Shown: positions 62,673 through 64,000 of the stretch, piece by piece
Numbering within the stretch: position 1 is the stretch's first letter
How the letters are laid out: each line of letters opens with the position of its first letter
Assembly: GCA_903867185.1 (NCBI GenBank)
Contig: CAIPQK010000101.1
Coordinates: 20,391-84,390, forward strand
Direction of reading: 5' to 3'
Length of the DNA: 64,000 bases
Source: an uncultured Candidatus Nemicrothrix sp.
GTDB taxonomy: Bacteria > Actinomycetota > Acidimicrobiia > Acidimicrobiales > Acidimicrobilacustridaceae
The notes under the pieces: generated by a model
The model's database searches: none
The model's input: the letters and a program-made list of their open reading frames with translations, nothing else
What the model was told of the DNA's origin: nothing
Made by a program: the position numbers and the translations under genes

Positions 62673-63331
62673 CCTTGTCCGTCCCCGTCGAGCAAGTCGC
62701 CCAACGAAGGTCGAACACTTTGAATGCCTTCGGCCAATGCTTCTTCCGCAACCCTGAGTTCTGCTTCCGCCGAATCGACCCGGAGGCCGATCTCGAGTGC
62801 TTCGACAACATCTGCCCCGGGAACAAAATCGGCAATTGATGGAAGTTGCGAAAGGGAATCGAGTCCCATCTTCATGAGGAACTCTGGAGTGGTGCCGAAC
62901 ATCACCGCTTGGCCGGGTCCTGGATCGCGAGCGACTTCACCGATGTATCCGCGTTGTTCCAAAGTGCGCACGACGCTGTCGACGCCGACCCCACGGATCG
63001 ATGCGATCTGAGCGCGACTGATGGGCTGCTTGTAAGCAACAATCGCAAGCGTCTCAAGCGCTGCAGCGGAAAGTTTTGCAGACTGGCCTTCGAGAACGAA
63101 TTGCTCGATGTACGGCGCTTGATCGGGGTGACTTTGATAGCGCCAACCGCCAGCAACTCTCACCAACTGAAACCCTCGTTGCTCGCTTGTGTACTCACCA
63201 GCAAGTTCCGCCAACAACGCATCAACTCGATCGGAAGCAAGACTGGTTAACTGCGAAAGCATCTCGGTTGGCACAGGTGTATCGGCGACCATGATGATCG
63301 CTTCGAGTGCTCGCTTGTTGTCGGCAGACAT
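62669..63331 (-). CDS. scpB: Segregation and condensation protein B
   Basis: 220 residues from ATG 63331 (MSADNKRALEAIIMVADTPV), 10 bases after the scpA stop. Two winged-helix domains: LVRVAGGWRYQSHPDQAPYIEQF, KLSAAALETLAIVAYKQPISRAQI and RGYIGEV-type ends. It binds ScpA-Smc and helps condense the chromosome. The frame is open to 63493 but lies inside scpA. Confidence 0.95.
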   Translation of the reverse strand: MSADNKRALEAIIMVADTPVPTEMLSQLTSLASDRVDALLAELAGEYTSEQRGFQLVRVAGGWRYQSHPDQAPYIEQFVLEGQSAKLSAAALETLAIVAYKQPISRAQIASIRGVGVDSVVRTLEQRGYIGEVARDPGPGQAVMFGTTPEFLMKMGLDSLSQLPSIADFVPGADVVEALEIGLRVDSAEAELRVAEEALAEGIQSVRPSLGDLLDGDGQG

Positions 63332-63341
63332 GGTGAACCCT

Positions 63342-64000
63342 TTAGCCGTCGTAGGTGTCGATGCCGGCGAGGTCCGCCACACCGAGAGCCGGGGATCCGA
63401 CCCAAATGATTTCGATGTCGCCGAATGCCGCCGGTTGATCGAGTTCGATAAAACCTTGTTTGAACAGTTCGAGCACCGCCAGGAAACGCACAACTATTTC
63501 CAGCCGCTCCACAAGTGATTCAGTGAGACGCCGGAACGAGACGCGTCCAAACCGTGGGAGTTCGTCGATCAGTTCCTCAACTGCTTCGCCAACACTGACT
63601 CGAACGCTATGAATATGTTCGATGCTGACGGTTGGTACGAGCTTTGGAGTCATCGCCCGGATATAGGCGGCCCTGACATCGTCGATATCGACGCCCTCAA
63701 GTAAGTCGGGGGCGAGTTCCAGATAGCGCTCATCGAGACCGGCGCGACGTGGGACGCACAATGCTGCATTGTCGAAAAGCTCGGATAGGACGTGGGCCGC
63801 ATCTTTGAAGGTTTTGCAGTCGAGCAAACGTGCAATAAGGAGGTCTCGCTCCTCCCACAACGAGAACTCGTCGTCGAGATCGAAGTCGGTGTCGTCGGGC
63901 AGTAAACGCTTGCACTTGAGCTCGACCAGAGTGGCGGCAATCAGCAGGAACTCCGTCGTGATCTCGAGATCGACGTGTTCCATCTTCTCGATCTCTACGA
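63342..64000 (-). CDS. scpA: Segregation and condensation protein A (cut by window edge)
   Basis: The frame is open to the window edge, giving at least 219 residues. The middle helix EFLLIAATLVELKCKRLLP is the kleisin core that binds Smc, and the C-terminal winged helix ends with SFRRLTESLVERLEIVVRFLAVLELFKQG. The ATG at 63983 is internal, since conserved sequence continues upstream (VEIEKMEHVD). The N-terminus is outside the window. Confidence 0.95.
   Translation of the reverse strand, partial: VEIEKMEHVDLEITTEFLLIAATLVELKCKRLLPDDTDFDLDDEFSLWEERDLLIARLLDCKTFKDAAHVLSELFDNAALCVPRRAGLDERYLELAPDLLEGVDIDDVRAAYIRAMTPKLVPTVSIEHIHSVRVSVGEAVEELIDELPRFGRVSFRRLTESLVERLEIVVRFLAVLELFKQGFIELDQPAAFGDIEIIWVGSPALGVADLAGIDTYDG

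Noticed and set aside
1..64000. Insertion sequences, prophage, integrases, toxin-antitoxin or defence islands
   Set aside because: No transposase, integrase, restriction or defence gene was recognised; the holin-like protein at 7578 has no phage neighbours.

Overview
The window looks like a chromosomal segment of an actinobacterium, most probably the class Acidimicrobiia (inference). The evidence is a complete Pup-proteasome locus, a GarA-type FHA protein inside a glycine-cleavage gene cluster, a tatA/tatC/helY block next to pafBC as in mycobacteria, and moderate GC with very tight gene packing. Most neighbouring genes overlap by 4 bases or use TGATG junctions. I saw no insertion sequence, prophage, CRISPR array or rRNA. 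One tRNA (Pro, GGG) is present.

Layout. 1-2587 (minus): small unknown protein, FIST protein and transketolase (cut by the left edge). 2647-7457 (plus): TetR regulator, split ADP-forming acyl-CoA synthetase, PBP4-type carboxypeptidase and a Lon-N-domain protein. 7578-8409: three small membrane or basic proteins. 8443-10384: a tRNA modification cassette of a TtuB-like ubiquitin-fold sulfur carrier, TtuA thiolase and TrmI m1A58 methyltransferase. 10409-11926: MarP-like membrane protease and a ferredoxin, converging on a hairpin terminator. 12138-20616: Pup-proteasome system (mpa, dop, pup, prcB, prcA, pafA, pafB, pafC). 20671-27690: signal peptidase, GDPD, tatA, tatC, helY, a lipid-kinase-C-terminus-like protein and an M20 hydrolase. 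27749-34742: tandem ThyX-like protein, acidic/zinc/lysine-rich protein, GNAT, crotonase, HAD and phosphoglycerate-mutase-like genes.

34839-37571 holds a cobalamin riboswitch in front of a secreted alpha-toroid repeat protein, a 30-bp palindrome, a small zinc-finger protein and a class II aldolase. 37603-44901 is glycine metabolism: a tandem glycine riboswitch drives gcvP, which converges on a minus-strand operon gcvH-garA-merR(ftsR-like)-bfn-merR-gcvT. 44965-50257: PgsA-like synthase, HIT protein, SRAP protein, then lysS plus an MprF-like aminoacyl-lipid synthase gene and tRNA-Pro. 50271-55598 (minus): radical SAM/PDZ protein, Der GTPase, SDR, zinc-ribbon membrane protein and Baeyer-Villiger-type monooxygenase. 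55634-57744 (plus): ispH and two small genes. 57780-64000 (minus): the scpA-scpB-rluB-aroH-tyrA-aroA-cmk-plsC cluster, with scpA cut by the right edge.

Most genes are housekeeping. The most interesting points are the TtuB-TtuA-TrmI cassette beside the pupylation locus, where the TtuB-like protein carries two residues after its GlyGly; the B12-riboswitch-controlled secreted toroid protein, a possible bacterial transcobalamin-like cobalamin binder; the strong palindrome just downstream of that gene; and a tandem ThyX-like protein whose signature residues are split between its two halves.
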